Positions 25,989-28,739 of a DNA stretch of 28,739 bases are shown here, one piece after another. Below the pieces are notes generated by a model that was not told the DNA's origin, ran no database searches, and was given only the letters and a program-made list of their open reading frames with translations. The stretch lies in assembly GCA_900767915.1 (NCBI GenBank), contig CAAGAX010000051.1, positions 1 to 28,739 on the forward strand. Reading direction: 5' to 3'. Origin of the DNA: Acholeplasmatales bacterium (GTDB lineage Bacteria; Bacillota_I; Bacilli_A; Acholeplasmatales; Anaeroplasmataceae). How positions within the stretch are numbered: position 1 is the first letter of the stretch; every line of letters starts with the position of its first letter. A program made the translations under genes and the position numbers.

Positions 25989-27177
25989 AATATATTGTCG
26001 TATATTTCAGTTGTGCTTTAAAATTGCTTTACCTTTTTTACCATACCGCGATCCTAAGATCTTAAATGGCTTAAAGGAGATAAGTTCTACTTTAAAGAAA
26101 GAAAATATTAATAATGTAATAATTGTAACTGATAAAACTATTAATAAATTAGGATTAATTGCGTCACTAATAAATGATTTGAATTCGAATAATATTAAAT
26201 ATTCTATTTATGATAATGTTATTTCTAATCCAACAACTGATAATGTTTATGAAGCATTAAAAATTTATCAAAAAGACAATTGTCAGGCAATAATTTCTTT
26301 TGGTGGTGGGTCACCAATGGATTGTGCTAAGGCATTAGGAGCCTTAGTTATCAAGCCTAAGGCAGACTTGAATAATTTAAAAGGAATATTAAAGGTTAGA
26401 AAGAAAATTCCTACCTTAATTGCTATTCCAACGACTGCGGGAACAGGAAGTGAAACCACTCTTGCAGCTGTAATAGTTGATTCAAAAACCAGACATAAAT
26501 ATGCTATAAATGATTTTCCTCTAATACCAAAATATGCAGTTTTAGATGCATCAGTTACGATGAGTTTACCTAAGAATATTATTTCAACTACAGGAATGGA
26601 TGCTTTAACTCATGCAATTGAGGCTTATATTGGTAGAAGCGGTAATAAGAAGACAGCTAAAGATGCTTCTGATGCCTTTAAACTAATTATTGATAATATT
26701 AAGGAATCTTATGATGGTACAAATATAGATGCTAAGAAAAATATGCTAATGGCTTCACATTTAGCTGGTAGAGCATTTTCAAAGGCTTACGTAGGCTATG
26801 TTCATGCTATTGCTCATTCTCTTGGGGGAAAATATAATATACCTCATGGTCTTGCCAATGCTATCATTTTACCATATGTTTTAAAGGAATATGGTAATGT
26901 GATATATAAAAAATTATATAAGCTTGGATTAAATTCAAATTTGTTTACTGAGGATACTTCAATAGCTAGTGGTGCTTTGATAGTTATTAATAAAATTGAA
27001 GAGCTTAATAATTATTTTAATATCCCTAAATTTATTAAGGAAATAAAGCGTGAGGATATTGATGAGCTTGTAGGTTATGCATTAAAGGAAGCAAATCCTT
27101 TATATCCTGTTCCTAAATTATGGGATAAAAAACAAATGAAGAAAATGTATTATTTAATTGGAGATATAAATGAATAG
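25972..27177 (+). CDS. Iron-containing alcohol dehydrogenase
   Basis: A 401-residue group III NAD(P)-dependent alcohol dehydrogenase, normal for the family. SFGGGSPMDCAKALG is the nucleotide-binding loop and TTAGTGSETT the following conserved segment. The metal ligands compared with E. coli FucO are Asp210 and His214 (GMDALTHAIEAY), His278 (VHAIAHSLGG) and His292 (NIPHG), all present. It interconverts an alcohol and its aldehyde in the cytoplasm; the substrate is unknown. The N-terminal 25 residues are unusually hydrophobic and aromatic (FYKIYCRIFQLCFKIALPFL), which may aid membrane association or reflect a lipid-like substrate. It overlaps marR by 17 bases and the aldehyde dehydrogenase by 8. 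Confidence 0.94.
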   Translation: MNPFYKIYCRIFQLCFKIALPFLPYRDPKILNGLKEISSTLKKENINNVIIVTDKTINKLGLIASLINDLNSNNIKYSIYDNVISNPTTDNVYEALKIYQKDNCQAIISFGGGSPMDCAKALGALVIKPKADLNNLKGILKVRKKIPTLIAIPTTAGTGSETTLAAVIVDSKTRHKYAINDFPLIPKYAVLDASVTMSLPKNIISTTGMDALTHAIEAYIGRSGNKKTAKDASDAFKLIIDNIKESYDGTNIDAKKNMLMASHLAGRAFSKAYVGYVHAIAHSLGGKYNIPHGLANAIILPYVLKEYGNVIYKKLYKLGLNSNLFTEDTSIASGALIVINKIEELNNYFNIPKFIKEIKREDIDELVGYALKEANPLYPVPKLWDKKQMKKMYYLIGDINE

Positions 27178-28549
27178 TAGTGAAATATTAAATGTTATAG
27201 AGTCTCAAAAGATCTATTTTAAGGATGGCAATACCTTAAATTTCAAGAAAAGAAAACAAAGTCTAAAAAGATTATATGACAATATAAATGAAAATATTGA
27301 ATTAATATATGAGGCTCTTTATAAAGATTTAGGTAAAAGTAAAACTGAAAGTTATATGTGTGAGATTGGTCTTGTTTTAAGTGAAATCACTTTTATTTTG
27401 AAGCATATGAATAAGTATTTAAAGCCAAGAAAAGTAAGAACACCATTAGCTCAGTTTAAGTCTAAGAGCTATGAATTAAGTTATCCATATGGAAATATTT
27501 TAATTATGAGTCCATGGAATTATCCGTTTTTACTTTCAATGGAGCCTTTATGTGAAGCTATTGCCTGCGGTAATACCGTTATTTTAAAAACATCAGAATA
27601 TAGTGTTAATACTAATACTATAATTAAAAAAATTGTTGATGAGGTTTTTTCTAATGATGAGGCTTATGTTGTTTTTGGGGGATTAGATGAAAATAAAACC
27701 TTAATGAATACTAAGTTTGATTATGTCTTCTTTACAGGAAGCAAGAAGGTAGGTAATGCTTTATACGAAGCACAATCAAAATATATGACACCTATGACTT
27801 TAGAGCTTGGAGGTAAGAGCCCTTGCATTATTGATAAAAATGCTAATTTAAAGCTTGCAGCTAAAAGAATTGTTTTTGGTAAGTTTTTAAATTTGGGTCA
27901 AACCTGTGTTGCCCCTGATTATATATTATGTGATGATAGTATTTGTGATTTATTTATCAAATATGTTAAGATTGAAATTGAAAAACAATTTGGTTTAAAT
28001 TCTTTAGAAAATAAAAACTATGGTAAGATAATAACTAAGAATCATTTGGAAAGAATCATTAATCTTATTGATTATGATAAGGTTATTTATGGTGGAGAGT
28101 ATGATTTAGATAAATTAAAACTTTCACCTACAATAATGGATAATGTTTCATTTTCCGATAAAATTATGAGTGAAGAGATTTTCGGTCCAGTTATGCCAAT
28201 TATTAGATATAATGAAAAAACTGATTTTTTAAATTTTATTAATGAACATGATGCGCCTTTAGCCTTTTATGTATTTACAAATGATAAAAAGAAGGCTGAT
28301 TTTTATATCAATAATATTGGTTTTGGCGGTGGATGCATTAATGATGTTATAATACATCTTGCAACCTCTAATATGCGCTTTGGTGGTTATAAAGAAAGTG
28401 GTATGGGATCATATCATGGAGCAATGGGTTTTCAAACCTTTTCACACTACAAGAGTGTTGTAAATAAGAGCACACAAATAGATTTGCCAATGCGTTATGC
28501 TCCATATAGTAAGAAAAATGACAAATTAATTAAAATGTTTTTAAGGTAA
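27170..28549 (+). CDS. Aldehyde dehydrogenase, class 3 type
   Basis: A 459-residue NAD(P)-dependent aldehyde dehydrogenase, the short form typical of the ALDH3 (fatty/aromatic aldehyde, YwdH-like) branch. MSPWNYPF is the cofactor-site signature, FFTGSKKVG the Rossmann turn, Glu212 (LELGGKSP) the general base and Cys246 (GQTCVAPDY) the nucleophile. EIFGPVMPI is near the C-terminus. It oxidises aldehydes to acids and with the upstream dehydrogenase would form an alcohol-to-acid route or an aldehyde detoxification pair. The start overlaps the previous stop by eight bases, with GGAG six bases upstream. No clear terminator follows. Confidence 0.95.
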   Translation: MNSSEILNVIESQKIYFKDGNTLNFKKRKQSLKRLYDNINENIELIYEALYKDLGKSKTESYMCEIGLVLSEITFILKHMNKYLKPRKVRTPLAQFKSKSYELSYPYGNILIMSPWNYPFLLSMEPLCEAIACGNTVILKTSEYSVNTNTIIKKIVDEVFSNDEAYVVFGGLDENKTLMNTKFDYVFFTGSKKVGNALYEAQSKYMTPMTLELGGKSPCIIDKNANLKLAAKRIVFGKFLNLGQTCVAPDYILCDDSICDLFIKYVKIEIEKQFGLNSLENKNYGKIITKNHLERIINLIDYDKVIYGGEYDLDKLKLSPTIMDNVSFSDKIMSEEIFGPVMPIIRYNEKTDFLNFINEHDAPLAFYVFTNDKKKADFYINNIGFGGGCINDVIIHLATSNMRFGGYKESGMGSYHGAMGFQTFSHYKSVVNKSTQIDLPMRYAPYSKKNDKLIKMFLR

Positions 28550-28554
28550 TAGAG

Positions 28555-28739
28555 GTTGTAATTTTTGGGTAATTATAATATAACTTAAGTTTTGATTCTT
28601 GTTCATTTCGTTGGTTTAGTTTGTAGATGTCAATAGTAAAATCATCAAAAAAGCTCAAATAATTTTCACCAATTTTGATTACTTATCATCCTCAATGAGG
28701 TCTTTTGTTCTATAGGATCTTCCAACAATATTTATCACA
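28555..28739 (-). pseudogene. Broken reading frames at the window end
   Basis: On the minus strand the edge segment reads NIVGRSYRTKDLIEDDK and a stop, and a second frame reads ENYLSFFDDFTIDIYKLNQR then KLKLYYNYPKITT. The second piece is charged, helical and coiled-coil-like, faintly resembling the N-terminal leader of IS66 transposases or a DivIVA/GpsB helix. No family can be claimed. It continues past the window. Confidence 0.25.

Noticed and set aside
1..28739. CRISPR array, tRNA or rRNA genes
   Set aside because: No regularly spaced direct repeats were seen, and no tRNA cloverleaf with CCA-type 3' end or conserved rRNA stretch was noticed in the gaps.

Overview
The window is AT-rich DNA from a low-GC Gram-positive bacterium (Bacillota). 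The composition, the strong Shine-Dalgarno sites of the AGGAGG type, a SpoIIIAH-like protein and firmicute-type regulators all point that way. Genes read with the standard code (TGG for Trp; TGA acts as a stop). The lineage looks like an anaerobic or gut Bacilli/Erysipelotrichia-type organism, but this is inferred from style only and no species can be named.

Layout. (1) 1-400: debris of an IS3-type transposase next to an orphan large subunit of glutamate synthase (gltB, 401-4795, minus); no small subunit is nearby. (2) 5168-13705, minus: an alpha-glucan (glycogen/maltodextrin) degradation block. It holds a LacI-family regulator, a HAD hydrolase, glycogen phosphorylase, 4-alpha-glucanotransferase (overlapping its neighbour's RBS) and a cytoplasmic type I pullulanase. 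malQ-glgP and pulA are driven by two promoters with the same architecture to the base and a shared palindrome. (3) 14167-18859, minus: a tight four-gene operon of rdgB, a YfcE-type phosphoesterase, a 1041-residue TPR/GAF-like/PAS-like protein with decayed GGDEF and EAL domains, and a free-standing SpoIIIAH-like protein, closed by a clear terminator. (4) 19016-22551: coaD (plus), an AraC regulator (minus) divergent from a MATE transporter (plus), and a single-gene pduL-type phosphotransacylase with its own promoter and terminator. (5) 22654-25300, minus: a belt of gene decay (DUF998-like membrane protein, DUF1540-like Cys protein, ISL3-like transposase) around two intact genes, an uncharacterised 221-residue protein and an aldose 1-epimerase-like protein. 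(6) 25475-28549, plus: an overlapping marR - iron alcohol dehydrogenase - class 3 aldehyde dehydrogenase cassette with a perfect inverted repeat on its -10 region. The last 190 bases hold only broken reading frames.

How the genes work together. Pullulanase trims branches, MalQ reshuffles linear glucans and GlgP releases glucose-1-phosphate, so block 2 is an intracellular glucan-use module. PduL may supply acyl-phosphate for ATP formation, and the MarR cassette would interconvert aldehydes, alcohols and acids. The least ordinary items are the catalytically dead GGDEF-EAL protein coupled to an isolated SpoIIIAH-like protein, and the twin malQ/pulA promoters.
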